From contig CP027224.1 in NCBI GenBank assembly GCA_002973635.1, positions 1,498,501 to 1,562,500 on the forward strand: a DNA stretch of 64,000 nt, given 5' to 3'. A program made the translations under genes and the position numbers. Below, piece after piece: positions 17,488 through 27,959 of this stretch. Numbering within the stretch: the stretch's first letter is position 1; each line of letters opens with the position of its first letter. Under the pieces are notes generated by a model. The model searched no databases, had not been told where the DNA came from, and worked only from the letters and a program-made list of their open reading frames with translations. This stretch comes from Lysinibacillus sp. B2A1 (GTDB lineage: Bacteria > Bacillota > Bacilli > Bacillales_A > Planococcaceae).

Positions 17488-18465
17488 ATGTTGAAGAGAA
17501 AGAAAAAATCGTATGTGTCCCTCGAATTGAAGGATTATGTTCTTCGTGCCATTGTGGCGGAAGGACCTGATCCTTCACGTTGGCGGCATTATGAGCTGCC
17601 ATTAGCACATGGCATTCTTGAAAATGGCATTATCCATGATGAGGTCGCTTTATTTGAAGCAATGAATCAAGAAGTGGTGAAATGGGTTGGCAAAAAACAA
17701 TTGGCTCGTATGTTTGTGCCGGATATGTCTGTTCTTTTGAAAAGCTTTGATGTGCCCCATGACTTAAAGCAAGAGGAGCTTCGAGGCTATGCCGAGATGG
17801 AGATTGGGCACTCGATTCATCTCCCATTTCAGGAGCCACTTATTGATGTTTATGATGCTGATCCACTTGATGGTAAGGCACAATTATATGCTGCGCCCTC
17901 CGAAGAAGTAAATAAAATTGTGGCGATGCTCCTCGATATTGCACTTGAGCCAGAGGCAGCGGATATACGGGCTCTTTGTAATATCCGTTTATTGCATTAT
18001 TTACAGCTACTGGAGATGGATAAAACCTATTTAATTGCAGAATGGTCTATTAATGAGCTATCTATTAGCATATTTTCACAGGGCAATGTGGAATTTTTAC
18101 GCTATCAATCAATTGATACGAATATGGAACAATGGGAAAGCAAGGCACAGGGCGAATATAGCTATGACTTTCAATACAATGGCGAACTAGAGGATTATCG
18201 GATGATTGTTATGGATCAGGTGCTGGAAATTGATCGTATGATGAACTTCTTCCGTTTTTCTTTACATAAGGGTGAAAAAACGGTTGATGAAATCATTATT
18301 TTAGGGGACAACCCTTTATTACCTACCATTAGTGAATTTCTACGTGCTAATTTAGGTGTTCCATTAACGGAGTTAAATGATCAGATGCTACAAAAGAAAT
18401 TTCCGCAGTTTACAAGAGCGTTTTCCTCCTTGCTTGGACTAGCCTTAAAGGAGGTTAACGGATGA
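17488..18465 (+). CDS. pilM: type IV pilus assembly protein PilM
   Basis: A 325-residue actin-like cytoplasmic protein of the PilM family, which binds the PilN N-terminus and links the ATPase to the alignment subcomplex. The N-terminus has the LELKDYVLRAIVAE strand pattern; sequence similarity to Gram-negative PilM is weak. Position before PilN-like and PilO-like genes supports the call. SD AAAGGGGG. Its last 4 bp overlap the next gene. Confidence 0.82.
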   Translation: MLKRKKKSYVSLELKDYVLRAIVAEGPDPSRWRHYELPLAHGILENGIIHDEVALFEAMNQEVVKWVGKKQLARMFVPDMSVLLKSFDVPHDLKQEELRGYAEMEIGHSIHLPFQEPLIDVYDADPLDGKAQLYAAPSEEVNKIVAMLLDIALEPEAADIRALCNIRLLHYLQLLEMDKTYLIAEWSINELSISIFSQGNVEFLRYQSIDTNMEQWESKAQGEYSYDFQYNGELEDYRMIVMDQVLEIDRMMNFFRFSLHKGEKTVDEIIILGDNPLLPTISEFLRANLGVPLTELNDQMLQKKFPQFTRAFSSLLGLALKEVNG

Positions 18466-19052
18466 TTCCAGAAATTAACCTCTTACCGAAATTAGAGAAG
18501 CGGAAAACCTCGCCATTGTTGATTTATATTATTCTAGCTACAATCCTTATTATTTTAGCGTTTATGGCGTATCTATTTTTTGATGCTAGGGCGGCGTTAA
18601 AGGATTTATCAGCGGAAGAGCGACGTTTAGTGGAAAGGCAGGAGCAGCTACAAAATGATATCGCAACAAAGCAAAGTCAAAATACTGGCTCATTAAAGCA
18701 ATCTGTTCACTATGTACAAAGTGTTGCTTATCCCGTAACGCCATTAATTGATGAAACAAATGCACTGCTACCAAGCCCAAGCTATTTACGTAGCTATTCA
18801 TTTGGTACGAACCAAGTAACAATTGAGGCGGATTTTGAAACTATGACAGCTATTTCAAAATATGTTGAGCGTTTATTAGCAAGTCCTTATTTTACAGATG
18901 CCCAAATTGGCTCCATCACGAATTTTGACATTGAGCTAGGGGAGCAGGACAAGGACTTACCTGCGGAGGAAAAGTTTAAACAGATGCCACGTTACTCAGT
19001 TTCCATTACAGCTACAATTGACTTTATGTATCTGGTAGGGGGACGAAGCTAA
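18462..19052 (+). CDS. pilN: type IV pilus assembly protein PilN-like
   Basis: A 196-residue bitopic membrane protein. It has the conserved short cytoplasmic MIPEINLLP motif (the PilM-binding INLLP), one membrane helix (about 20-42), a coiled coil (about 48-75) and a ferredoxin-like outer domain. It overlaps pilM by 4 bp and pilO by 1 bp, so the three are translated together. Confidence 0.87.
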   Translation: MIPEINLLPKLEKRKTSPLLIYIILATILIILAFMAYLFFDARAALKDLSAEERRLVERQEQLQNDIATKQSQNTGSLKQSVHYVQSVAYPVTPLIDETNALLPSPSYLRSYSFGTNQVTIEADFETMTAISKYVERLLASPYFTDAQIGSITNFDIELGEQDKDLPAEEKFKQMPRYSVSITATIDFMYLVGGRS

Positions 19053-19741
19053 TGACGAAATACCTAAATAGTAAAAAATCAGGCATACTATTGCTTGTCC
19101 TGTTGATAGCCTCCTTATTGTTTGCTCTCTATTACTATGTTATTTTGCCAAAGAAGGATGAGGTACGGGCGAAGGAAGCTAGTATTCAAAGTCTGCAAAC
19201 GGAGATTAAAAGCTTAGAGCAGTCCCTTACCTCCTTTGATGAGCAGCTAGAGGTTCCCATGCAGGAAACTTTAGAAATGCAAAAAAAGGTGCCTAGTGCA
19301 AGAGCGGTTGAGCAGGTATTGAGAGATATGGTGGAAATTGAAGAGGTGACAGGTACGCGCATGGAGTCGCTAACCTTTAATAATTATGATGAGCCTGTAG
19401 CGAATGCCAATGTGGATCAAACGAATACAGTTGCTGAGGCGGAGGCAAAGGTCAATGAGGAAAATCAAGAGAATACGGAAACTCCACCTGTTTCTACGAT
19501 TGCCCAAGAAAATATTCCACCAGAGCTTAAGCTAGTAACCTTTACTTTTGATATTGGTGCCTTAACATTTGACTCAATGGTTACCTTTTTAAAGGAAGTG
19601 GAAAAGCTTGAACGTGTTATGAAAATTGATACGATTAATATGACCATCCCTGGTGAGCAAGAAAAGCTGGATAAAGAGGCTGATCATACCATTAAGGCTA
19701 CTGTACAGATTACGACGTTCTATTACGAGGGACAAGAATAA
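19052..19741 (+). CDS. pilO: type IV pilus assembly protein PilO-like
   Basis: A 229-residue bitopic protein with one N-terminal membrane helix (about 10-32), a coiled coil (about 38-68), then an acidic Asn/Glu-rich linker (about 120-150) and a small beta domain. Layout and position after pilN match PilO, its heterodimer partner. Sequence is too diverged for motif proof. Confidence 0.8.
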   Translation: MTKYLNSKKSGILLLVLLIASLLFALYYYVILPKKDEVRAKEASIQSLQTEIKSLEQSLTSFDEQLEVPMQETLEMQKKVPSARAVEQVLRDMVEIEEVTGTRMESLTFNNYDEPVANANVDQTNTVAEAEAKVNEENQENTETPPVSTIAQENIPPELKLVTFTFDIGALTFDSMVTFLKEVEKLERVMKIDTINMTIPGEQEKLDKEADHTIKATVQITTFYYEGQE

Positions 19742-19798
19742 AGATAGGCGCGCATACTTCATATGTATGGGCGCCTCTTAGTTTAGGAGGACATAAAA

Positions 19799-20551
19799 AT
19801 GGAAATGGCTTATACCGTGACAGTATTTATTTTTGGGCTTGTTTTTGGCTCCTTTTTTAATGTGGTCGGCTTACGTGTACCAGTAAAGGAGTCTATTGTG
19901 CAACCGCCCTCGCACTGCACAAATTGTCAGAGGCAGCTAACAGCCCTTGATTTAGTACCTGTTTTGTCCTATGTATGGCTAGGAGGCAAATGCCGTAGCT
20001 GTGGACAAAAAATTTCTTGGATTTATCCTTTCATGGAGCTTATTACAGGCGTTTTATTTGCATTTGCCTATTGGAAACTAGGCTTTACAGTAGAATTTTT
20101 TGTAGCCATTTTGCTAATTTCATTACTTGTTATTATTGTTGTATCGGATTTTGCCTATATGCTTATTCCTGATAAAGTACTACTCTTTTTTCTACCATTG
20201 CTCTTTATAGGACGTGTGCTTTCACCGTTAACCCCATGGTGGGATAGTGCGCTGGGTGCAGTCGTTGGCTTTGGCATATTATATAGTATTGCTGTGTTGT
20301 CAAAGGGAGGTATGGGTGGAGGGGATATTAAATTATTCTTTTTACTTGGGCTTGTATTGGGCACACTACATGCACTCTTAACATTATTTTTAGCCGCTGT
20401 TATCGGAATGGTTGTAGGCATTATAGTGTTAAGAACACGGCAGCAGGGTAGAAAGACCCCAATACCATTTGGTCCATCCATTGCTGCTGCGGCTATCGTT
20501 GTTTATTTTTATGGGGATGCCTTGATGAATTGGTATCTTGGCTTGTGGTAA
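19799..20551 (+). CDS. pilD: prepilin peptidase (PilD/ComC, family A24)
   Basis: A 250-residue aspartic membrane protease that cleaves and N-methylates prepilins. It has the cytoplasmic zinc motif CTNC and CRSC (about 39-42 and 61-64), about seven membrane segments, and the two catalytic Asp in VSDFAYMLIPD (about 118) and GGGDIK (about 178). SD AGGAGG. Last gene of the pilus operon; it should process PilA and all the minor pilins of this window. Confidence 0.92.
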   Translation: MEMAYTVTVFIFGLVFGSFFNVVGLRVPVKESIVQPPSHCTNCQRQLTALDLVPVLSYVWLGGKCRSCGQKISWIYPFMELITGVLFAFAYWKLGFTVEFFVAILLISLLVIIVVSDFAYMLIPDKVLLFFLPLLFIGRVLSPLTPWWDSALGAVVGFGILYSIAVLSKGGMGGGDIKLFFLLGLVLGTLHALLTLFLAAVIGMVVGIIVLRTRQQGRKTPIPFGPSIAAAAIVVYFYGDALMNWYLGLW

Positions 20552-20581
20552 GGAATAACTTACAATCTTGGAGGGGATAAA

Positions 20582-21304
20582 GTGAAGCCAGTTATTGGCA
20601 TAACGGCCTTTGTGGAGGATGATTTGTCAGCAAGATTAAATGCTGCCTATAGCTATAGTATTATCGAAGCTGGGGGCATTCCGCTAATTATTCCTCTTGG
20701 CATAGAGGAGGATGTCGCACAAATTTTGTCGTTGACAGATGGATTATTGCTATCGGGAGGCTGTGATGTTCATCCATTTCTTTTTGATGCAGAGCCAGCA
20801 CCTAAATTAGGGAAGGTACATCCTGAAAGAGATTCCGTAGAGCTTGCTTTAATCGAGGCAGCCTTTATTCGTAAGATGCCGATTTTTGGTATATGTCGTG
20901 GTATGCAAATATTAAATGTTGCTCTTGGAGGCAATGTCTATCAGGATATGGAGAGCGAATATCATAGTAAAAAATTATTAAAGCATATGCAGCAGGCAGC
21001 TCGGGGCGTTGCTACCCATTATGTTACAGTTACACCTGATACATTATTAAACAGAATCACTGAGAAAGAGAAAATAGCTGTAAATTCCTTTCATCATCAA
21101 GCAGTTAATGTATTAGCTGAGAAATTAAAGGTTGCTGCCAAATCCAGTGATGGAATTGTAGAAGCAATCGTACACGAGGACCACCCATTTTGTTTAGCAG
21201 TACAGTGGCATCCAGAGGAGCAGGCGATGGCAGGGGATGAAGTATCAAAGAAAATATTTATTGCTTTTATCAAGGCAAGCTTGAAATTCAAATTAGAGAC
21301 ATAG
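20582..21304 (+). CDS. gamma-glutamyl-gamma-aminobutyrate hydrolase-like class I amidotransferase
   Basis: A 240-residue peptidase C26/PuuD-type protein. The nucleophile Cys is in IFGICRGMQ (about 103), preceded by GLLLSGGCDV, and the catalytic His/Glu is in VQWHPEEQ (about 211). Family members hydrolyse gamma-glutamyl amides such as gamma-glutamyl-GABA. It starts with GTG after GGAGGGG. It follows the pilus operon by 30 bp and may share its transcript, without an obvious link in function. Confidence 0.87.
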   Translation: MKPVIGITAFVEDDLSARLNAAYSYSIIEAGGIPLIIPLGIEEDVAQILSLTDGLLLSGGCDVHPFLFDAEPAPKLGKVHPERDSVELALIEAAFIRKMPIFGICRGMQILNVALGGNVYQDMESEYHSKKLLKHMQQAARGVATHYVTVTPDTLLNRITEKEKIAVNSFHHQAVNVLAEKLKVAAKSSDGIVEAIVHEDHPFCLAVQWHPEEQAMAGDEVSKKIFIAFIKASLKFKLET

Positions 21305-21416
21305 TGCTTGCAAGGAATCCATATTAAAGTGGATTCTTTTTTGGTAAACCTCTAAACAAAAGGAAGATGGCGAAAAATCTTCTTCGACATCTTCTTGCTT
21401 TAGAACAATAGAGTAT

Positions 21417-21914
21417 TTAATGTCCCCAATTACGCACAAACGCAGGAAGTAGGGGATGATTAGAATTACAACGCCTCGCTGACGATAACTCCAGCATTTC
21501 CTCTTCATTATCATCAGTCACCGAAATAAAAACAAAAATGCTTTCGTCAATAATGCCCTCCTGTTTCAATTCATACATCGTATCACTCATTGCTTGATGC
21601 AGCATTTCTTTATGTTCAATAAATTTTTCATCTTCAATATGCAATACAATATCCAATAATTCACGACTTACCTTTTCGAGCATATCCGTTTCATCGTAAT
21701 GTAAATATTCATCCTTTAAAAAGCGATAATCTTCGGGGGCATCCTCATAGTTTTGACCAATTTCAATTAGTGATTTTTCCGTTCCCATTGTTAAATAAAG
21801 GCTGCCACAATCGCCATCTGTCACTAAAACAGCCGCATAAATTTGATCATCGTATAAGGAGCTATACATTGTCGTATAAGCTTCTTGCACAGCTTGTTTG
21901 ATTTTTTGTTTCAA
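21417..21914 (-). CDS. DUF4303-like protein
   Basis: Start placed at TTG 21914 (AGGGAG 8 nt upstream). An in-frame ATG at 21995 also has a purine-rich SD, but the added 27 residues look non-coding. The product is about 165 residues, acidic, with the pattern YAAVLVTDGDCGSLYLTMGTE and later FVFISVTDDNEEEM, resembling the DUF4303 family of unknown function. No signal peptide or membrane segment. It lies downstream of lexA in the same direction. Confidence 0.6.
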   Translation of the reverse strand: MKQKIKQAVQEAYTTMYSSLYDDQIYAAVLVTDGDCGSLYLTMGTEKSLIEIGQNYEDAPEDYRFLKDEYLHYDETDMLEKVSRELLDIVLHIEDEKFIEHKEMLHQAMSDTMYELKQEGIIDESIFVFISVTDDNEEEMLELSSARRCNSNHPLLPAFVRNWGH

Positions 21915-22032
21915 ATAGATGCACTCCCTATGTAGATTGAATTTTGTTCTATGTCTAAAATTAAGAAAAAGAGGTATATGCTCATCGGGGAACATATCAT
22001 CCTCTTAAAATCATTCAATAATTTTATATTTT

Positions 22033-22650
22033 TTAGTGTACACGACGATAAAGGCCTACAACTTGTCCTAAAATAGAAACCTGATCGACAATAATTGGCT
22101 CCATTGTGGAGTTCTCAGGCTGTAAGCGGAAATGACTTTTTTCCTTAAAGAAACGCTTAACGGTTGCTTCATCCTCTTCTGTCATAGCCACGACAATATC
22201 ACCATTATCTGCTGTTGATTTTTGCTTTACAATGACTAAATCTCCATCTAAAATTCCAGCTTCAATCATGGATTCACCCATAATTTCTAGCATAAATAAT
22301 TGATCCTCACTTGTCCCATAAGTATCTGGTAGCGGGAAATACTCTTCAATATTTTCAATAGCTGTAATTGGAGAACCTGCTGTAACCTTCCCTACAAGTG
22401 GGACGTGAATAACATGTTGCTTTTGGATAGAATCTTCTGGCTCTAAAATTTCAATGGCACGTGGTTTCGTTGGGTCACGGCGGATAAAGCCCTTTTGCTC
22501 TAAACGAGCTAAATGACCATGAACCGTTGAGCTTGAAGCAAGTCCAACTGCTTCGCCAATTTCACGTACAGATGGCGGATACCCCTTTGCGCGTACTTCT
22601 TCTTTGATAAAGGCTAAAATGTCTTCTTGTCTTTTCGAAACTTTTTTCAT
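22033..22650 (-). CDS. lexA: SOS repressor LexA
   Basis: A 205-residue repressor with an N-terminal winged helix (about 1-65, [19 protein letters not shown]). The Ala-Gly self-cleavage site is in KVTAGSPI (about 91-92). The Ser/Lys dyad is in MGESMIEAG (about 127) and VIVKQ/ATVKRF (about 165). RecA-stimulated autocleavage relieves repression of DNA-damage genes. SD AGAGGTGAG. Divergent from yneA, with LexA boxes between. Confidence 0.97.
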   Translation of the reverse strand: MKKVSKRQEDILAFIKEEVRAKGYPPSVREIGEAVGLASSSTVHGHLARLEQKGFIRRDPTKPRAIEILEPEDSIQKQHVIHVPLVGKVTAGSPITAIENIEEYFPLPDTYGTSEDQLFMLEIMGESMIEAGILDGDLVIVKQKSTADNGDIVVAMTEEDEATVKRFFKEKSHFRLQPENSTMEPIIVDQVSILGQVVGLYRRVH

Positions 22651-22691
22651 GATTGCTCACCTCTTTTTTCTTATATTTCTTCTTATTAGAT

Positions 22692-22720
22692 AGTATAGCA
22701 GAATGCGAACACTTATGCAA
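22692..22720 (-). promoter_or_regulatory. lexA promoter
   Basis: On the minus strand, TTGCAT (22715-22720) and TATACT (22692-22697) are 17 bp apart. The -35 overlaps LexA box A (22718-22731), which fits autorepression. Confidence 0.75.
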
Positions 22721-22796
22721 ACATAGGTTCGAAAAGTGTTTGACAAAAACGTTTGTTCGCACTATTATAAGAACATACATTCCGAACAAACATTCT
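22718..22796 (+). promoter_or_regulatory. yneA promoter and cluster of LexA boxes
   Basis: TTGACA (22740-22745) and TATTAT (22763-22768) are 17 bp apart. Four sites resemble the Gram-positive box CGAACRNRYGTTYG: 22718-22731 (GTTCG half intact), 22746-22759 (best; read on the minus strand it is CGAACAAACGTTTT), 22770-22783 and 22783-22796. The best one fills the yneA promoter spacer. Confidence 0.8.
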
Positions 22797-22814
22797 AGAA
22801 AAGAGGTCATAACG

Positions 22815-23791
<977 letters not shown>

Positions 23792-23797
23792 TGTAAG

Positions 23798-23826
23798 ATC
23801 AGTGGGAGCTTTGCCATCCCACTGAT
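23798..23826 (+). terminator. hairpin after yneB (weak terminator)
   Basis: Ten-bp arms ATCAGTGGGA and TCCCACTGAT enclose a 9-nt loop. There is no clear T run after it. Confidence 0.5.
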
Positions 23827-23843
23827 GAAATAGGAGAGCGAGA

Positions 23844-24422
23844 TTAATACAAGCCCTCAATCACTACATTATCGGGTAATTTAAATGGATGCTCTTGATT
23901 TATTCTGTCATAAAACATAATTCCGTTTAAATGATCGATTTCATGCTGCATTAGGATGGCACCATAGCCGTTAAATTGAAGAATGATTTCTTGACCAAGA
24001 ATGTCATATGCTTTAACTTTAATTCTTTCATATCGTGGTACATAGCCATTAATCTTCCTATTAACGGAAAGACAACCTTCTCCCTCTGGTAAATAAATCA
24101 TGTTTAAAGAGTGACGAATGATTTTTGGGTTAACGAGCATATATTCATACATTTGATTACCTTCTTCAAATAGAGCGGCGAACATTCTTTTGCTAAGTCC
24201 AATTTGGTTGGCGGATAATCCTGATCCTGGGCGTAATTTATATTTTTTCGAAATGTCTGGATCTTGGCTGTTCCTTAAATATTGAAGCATACATCGTAAT
24301 ACATCTTGATCTTCTTTTGCTACAGGTAACATCACCTCGTTTGTCTTCTTTCGCAAGATGGCAGAGCCCTCCTTTACGAAATCCTTCATGGTAATCATAT
24401 AATCAGGGCAAAACTTACTCAT
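23844..24422 (-). CDS. def: peptide deformylase, XRE-linked copy
   Basis: Start placed at ATG 24422 after GAGGTG; the frame extends to 24440 but without an SD. The 192-residue metalloenzyme removes the formyl group from nascent proteins. Its three motifs are intact: GSGLSANQIG (about 68), EGCLSV (about 115, metal Cys) and QHEIDHLNG (about 158, HEXXH). It overlaps the upstream XRE gene by 8 bp, so the two are one operon under the twin operators at 24622-24682. Pairing of def with a dedicated repressor is not the housekeeping def-fmt arrangement, so it may be an inducible second copy. Confidence 0.88.
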   Translation of the reverse strand: MSKFCPDYMITMKDFVKEGSAILRKKTNEVMLPVAKEDQDVLRCMLQYLRNSQDPDISKKYKLRPGSGLSANQIGLSKRMFAALFEEGNQMYEYMLVNPKIIRHSLNMIYLPEGEGCLSVNRKINGYVPRYERIKVKAYDILGQEIILQFNGYGAILMQHEIDHLNGIMFYDRINQEHPFKLPDNVVIEGLY

Positions 24423-24606
24423 AAATAAACACCTCGTCAACTTTTCTATTTAGGGCTTTTGCAATTTTAAAGGCTAATTCAAGAGTAGGGTCATATTTGT
24501 CATTTTCAATACAATTAATCGTTTGCCTAACAACGCCACATTCCCTTGCAAGCGCCTCTTGTGTCATTCCTAATTTTTTTCTTAATGCTTTGATGATATT
24601 CTTCAA
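24415..24606 (-). CDS. XRE-family repressor of the def operon
   Basis: A 63-residue protein made of a single Cro/CI-type helix-turn-helix (LRKKLGMTQEALARECGVVRQTINCIENDKYDP) with no sensor domain. First gene of the operon. Two identical-type palindromes flank its promoter, which strongly suggests autorepression. Its last codons contain the SD of the deformylase gene. Confidence 0.88.
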   Translation of the reverse strand: MKNIIKALRKKLGMTQEALARECGVVRQTINCIENDKYDPTLELAFKIAKALNRKVDEVFIYE

Positions 24607-24621
24607 CTTTATCCCCTCATT

Positions 24622-24682
24622 TGTCTAAAGTATTGGACATATTATAGTTTAAAAATCTCAATAATGTCCAATATATTAGACA
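24622..24682 (-). promoter_or_regulatory. twin operators and promoter of the XRE-def operon
   Basis: Two 18-bp palindromes of the form TGTCYAA-N4-TTRGACA lie at 24622-24639 and 24665-24682, with centres 43 bp apart (about four helical turns). Between them on the minus strand is TATAAT (24641-24646), with TTGGAC (24666-24671) inside the distal site. Cooperative binding by the XRE protein would shut the promoter. The sites are seen; the binding is inferred. Confidence 0.75.
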
Positions 24683-24697
24683 TTTAAGGCATAAAAA

Positions 24698-24729
24698 AGA
24701 GCCGTAGATGATCTACAACTCTATTTTTT
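24698..24729. terminator. bidirectional terminator downstream of the GNAT gene
   Basis: An imperfect hairpin (AGAG and CTCT ends, GTAGAT/ATCTAC core) spans 24698-24722. It has an A6 run on the left and T7 on the right, so it works on both strands. Confidence 0.75.
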
Positions 24730-24779
24730 TGCAAATTGTTTGAAGTCACTATATGAATATTCCCTTTGGTCGATTGCAA

Positions 24780-25292
24780 TCAAACCCACTCTTCACCTAA
24801 AACAGCATAATAGTATTCATCCCACCATTCCTCACCATTAGGGATACATTTTTTAAAATATCCTTCACGTCTCATGCCGATTTTCTCCATGACACGATAG
24901 GAGGCAATATTTTCTGGCTGGCATGTTGCAATGATTCGATGAAGGTTCATTTCCTTGAATCCATAGTGCAGGACGGCTTTTGCTGCCTCAGAAGCATAGC
25001 CTTTGTTGTAGTAATTGGGATTAAAGACCCAGCCAATTTCATATGTATGGTCGCCAAAATATTGATGGAAAACAATATGACCAATTATCAAATTCTCTTC
25101 TATTAAAGTAACTGGAAAGTATTTTGCCTGTTCGCCACTATTGTCTGATACAAATTTCTTAGCCATACCCTCGTTAAAAACACCCTCTGGAATATACTTC
25201 ATCACATGACTATCAGACGTATATTCATAGACAGCCTGCCAATCGTCCTCCTTAAATTTTCGAATGCATAATCTATTTGTTTCTATTTTCAA
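24780..25292 (-). CDS. GNAT acetyltransferase (RimJ/RimL-like)
   Basis: Start placed at TTG 25292, eight nt after GGAGG; the ATG at 25307 lies within that SD. The product is about 170 residues, opening with KIETNRLCIRKFKEDDW as RimJ-type acetyltransferases do. It has the acetyl-CoA loop region YNKGYASEAAKAVLHYGF (about 98-115) and the RIIATCQPENIASYRVMEKIGM strand-helix. Substrate unknown. Confidence 0.8.
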   Translation of the reverse strand: MKIETNRLCIRKFKEDDWQAVYEYTSDSHVMKYIPEGVFNEGMAKKFVSDNSGEQAKYFPVTLIEENLIIGHIVFHQYFGDHTYEIGWVFNPNYYNKGYASEAAKAVLHYGFKEMNLHRIIATCQPENIASYRVMEKIGMRREGYFKKCIPNGEEWWDEYYYAVLGEEWV

Positions 25293-25483
25293 TGTCTTTT
25301 CCTCCATGTATGTAAATTTTTTTAGGTTCTACTATAGTTATACACATCTAACTCCTGAAAGTCATGTTATTAGTGGTATTTTTTACTAAAGTAAAAGGGT
25401 TGGTATAACTGCATTTTAGGGGAATACATGCTATACTTTGCATACCAAATACATTAAGATATGTACTGGAAAGGTGTGTAACT

Positions 25484-25717
25484 ATGTTATCAAAGGAAAA
25501 AATTAAGCGAATCAATGAACTTTCTGCCAAAGCAAAAAGTGGGACATTAACGGAGGCGGAAGCGAAGGAGCAGACAGCACTTCGTAAAGAGTATTTAGAT
25601 ACATTTAGAGCAACTATGCGTGATACCATTGAACATGTAAAAGTGGTAGATGTAGAAGGCAATGATGTAACACCAGAGAAGGTTAAACAAGCGAAAAAAA
25701 ATAAATTTCTAAATTAA
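25484..25717 (+). CDS. ynzC: DUF896 protein YnzC
   Basis: A 77-residue helical protein ([18 protein letters not shown], ending in basic residues) of the UPF0291/DUF896 family. In B. subtilis it sits between yneB and tkt in the lexA region, as here. Function not established. SD AAGGTG precedes the ATG. Confidence 0.9.
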   Translation: MLSKEKIKRINELSAKAKSGTLTEAEAKEQTALRKEYLDTFRATMRDTIEHVKVVDVEGNDVTPEKVKQAKKNKFLN

Positions 25718-25848
25718 TGTGACACATTTAGATCAATTACGTCTCAGCATAAGTGTAACCTGATTTTGAATGGTACACAGTATAAATAAATATAAAGTAT
25801 GTCATAAAAGCAAATAGTATAACAAAAGCATTGTTTTCTGTGGCAATG

Positions 25849-25877
25849 TTGACTAAACTGTAAAAGAACAATATATA
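25849..25877 (+). promoter_or_regulatory. tkt promoter
   Basis: TTGACT (25849-25854) and TATATA (25872-25877) are 17 bp apart, 25 bp before the tkt start. Confidence 0.65.
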
Positions 25878-25902
25878 GGACGAGAAAGGATGTCACAACA
25901 AA

Positions 25903-27897
25903 ATGACTCAACATGCGGATCAACTAGCGATTAATGCTATCCGAACATTGTCAATCGATGCAATTGAAAAAGCAAATTCAGGTCACCCAGGTTTACCAAT
26001 GGGGGCAGCGCCAATGGCTTATACGCTATGGACAAAACAACTTCACCATAATCCAGCTAACCCAAAATGGTTTAACCGTGATCGTTTTGTACTTTCTGCA
26101 GGTCATGGCTCTATGCTTCTGTACAGTTTACTTCATCTAGGTGGCTACGGCTTACCAATGGAGGAAATTCAAAACTTCCGTCAATGGGATTCATTAACTC
26201 CAGGACATCCTGAATATGGTCATACAGTTGGAGTAGAGGCAACAACAGGTCCTCTAGGTCAAGGGATTGCTATGACAGTAGGTATGGCAATGGCTGAGCG
26301 TCATTTAGCAGCTACTTACAATAAACCATGTCATGACATTGTTGATCACTATACATTCGCACTATGTGGTGATGGTGACTTAATGGAAGGTGTAGCGGCA
26401 GAGGCTATTTCTTTAGCAGGTCACTTAAAACTTGAAAAATTAATCGTGCTTTACGATTCAAATGATATTTCTCTTGATGGAGATTTAGAAAAATCATTCT
26501 CAGAAAATGTGCAAAAGCGTTTCGAATCATATGGCTGGAACTATTTAAAAGTAGCAGATGGCACAGATGTTGAAGCAATTAACGTAGCTATCGAGGAAGC
26601 TAAAAAATCAACTGGCAAACCAACACTGATCGAAGTGAAAACGGTGATTGGTTTCGGTTCTCCAAATAAATCAGGTAAAGCAGATTCACACGGTGCACCA
26701 CTTGGTACAGATGAAGTTGTATTAACGAAAGCAGCCTATGAATGGGCACATGAACCATTCCAAATTCCTGCTGAAGTATACGATACATTTAATGCTGCCG
26801 CTGAAGTGCAAGGAGCACAGCCTGAAGAAGCTTGGAATGCTAAATTTGCAGCCTATAAACAAGAGTTCCCAGAGCTAGCTGCCCAATTTGAAAAAGCTAT
26901 GAATGGGGAATTACCAGAGGACTTTGCTTCTGAGTTACCAGTATATGAAGCAGGTAAATCTGTTGCAACTCGTTCTTCTTCAGGTGATGCGATTAATGCC
27001 ATTGCGAAGAAAACACCTTCATTCTTTGGTGGCTCTGCTGACCTTGCAGGCTCTAATAAAACAACGATGAAGGGTGCAGGCGATTTCTCTGCAGACGATT
27101 ATGCTGGCCGTAATATCTGGTTTGGTGTTCGTGAATTTGCAATGGGTGCTGCTATGAACGGAATGGCGCTTCATGGTGGATTAAATGTATTTGGTGGTAC
27201 GTTCTTCGTATTCTCTGATTACGTTCGTCCAGCTGTTCGTCTTTCTGCATTAATGGGTCTTCCTGTAACGTATGTATTTACACATGACTCTATCGCAGTA
27301 GGGGAAGATGGTCCAACACATGAGCCAATCGAACACCTAGCTTCATTACGTGCAATGCCAAATCTATCTGTTATTCGCCCTGCAGATGCAAATGAATCAG
27401 CAGTTGCTTGGGAGCTTGCCGTAGCATCAGAAAAAACACCAACTGTTTTAGTACTATCTCGTCAAAACTTGCCTGTACTGAATGCATCTATTGATACAGT
27501 ACGTGAAGGAGTTGCGAAGGGTGCTTATACAGTATCTCCAGCTTCAAAAGAAGTGGCAGATGCGATTTTAATAGCAACTGGCTCTGAGGTTTCACTTGCT
27601 ATTGAGGCTCAAAAAGCATTAAAAGCAGATGGCGTGGATGTAGCAGTTGTATCAATGCCATCTATGGATCGTTTTGAAAAGCAAGATGCTGCTTACAAAG
27701 AATCGATTCTACCAAAAGCTGTGACAAAACGTCTTGCAATTGAAATGGGTGCATCATTCGGCTGGCATAAATATACTGGCTTTGAAGGTGACGTTATTGC
27801 TATCGACAAGTTCGGCGCATCAGCACCAGGTGAATTAGTAATGGAGAAATATGGATTTACAGTAGAAAATGTTGTTGAGAAGGTAAAAGCTCTCTAA
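25903..27897 (+). CDS. tkt: transketolase
   Basis: A 664-residue thiamine-diphosphate enzyme of the pentose phosphate pathway that moves two-carbon units between sugar phosphates. Seen: [15 protein letters not shown] (about 26), the ThDP motif [13 protein letters not shown] (about 155), and [15 protein letters not shown] in the pyrimidine domain (about 462). Full length. The SD GAAAGG lies 13 nt from the ATG, rather far. A good intrinsic terminator follows. Confidence 0.97.
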   Translation: MTQHADQLAINAIRTLSIDAIEKANSGHPGLPMGAAPMAYTLWTKQLHHNPANPKWFNRDRFVLSAGHGSMLLYSLLHLGGYGLPMEEIQNFRQWDSLTPGHPEYGHTVGVEATTGPLGQGIAMTVGMAMAERHLAATYNKPCHDIVDHYTFALCGDGDLMEGVAAEAISLAGHLKLEKLIVLYDSNDISLDGDLEKSFSENVQKRFESYGWNYLKVADGTDVEAINVAIEEAKKSTGKPTLIEVKTVIGFGSPNKSGKADSHGAPLGTDEVVLTKAAYEWAHEPFQIPAEVYDTFNAAAEVQGAQPEEAWNAKFAAYKQEFPELAAQFEKAMNGELPEDFASELPVYEAGKSVATRSSSGDAINAIAKKTPSFFGGSADLAGSNKTTMKGAGDFSADDYAGRNIWFGVREFAMGAAMNGMALHGGLNVFGGTFFVFSDYVRPAVRLSALMGLPVTYVFTHDSIAVGEDGPTHEPIEHLASLRAMPNLSVIRPADANESAVAWELAVASEKTPTVLVLSRQNLPVLNASIDTVREGVAKGAYTVSPASKEVADAILIATGSEVSLAIEAQKALKADGVDVAVVSMPSMDRFEKQDAAYKESILPKAVTKRLAIEMGASFGWHKYTGFEGDVIAIDKFGASAPGELVMEKYGFTVENVVEKVKAL

Positions 27898-27907
27898 TAG
27901 ATTGAGG

Positions 27908-27959
27908 TACCGCAATACTCAGTAGGGTTAAAAACCCTCTGAGTGCTGCGGTATTTTTT
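27908..27959. terminator. strong terminator after tkt, shared with convergent gene
   Basis: A long imperfect hairpin pairs TACCGCAATACTCAG with CTGAGTGCTGCGGTA (27908-27953), followed by a T run. The convergent membrane-protein gene ends inside it. Confidence 0.85.

Noticed and set aside
25890..25934. 14-codon ORF overlapping the tkt start
   Set aside because: The SD is directly against its ATG, with no spacing; likely chance.
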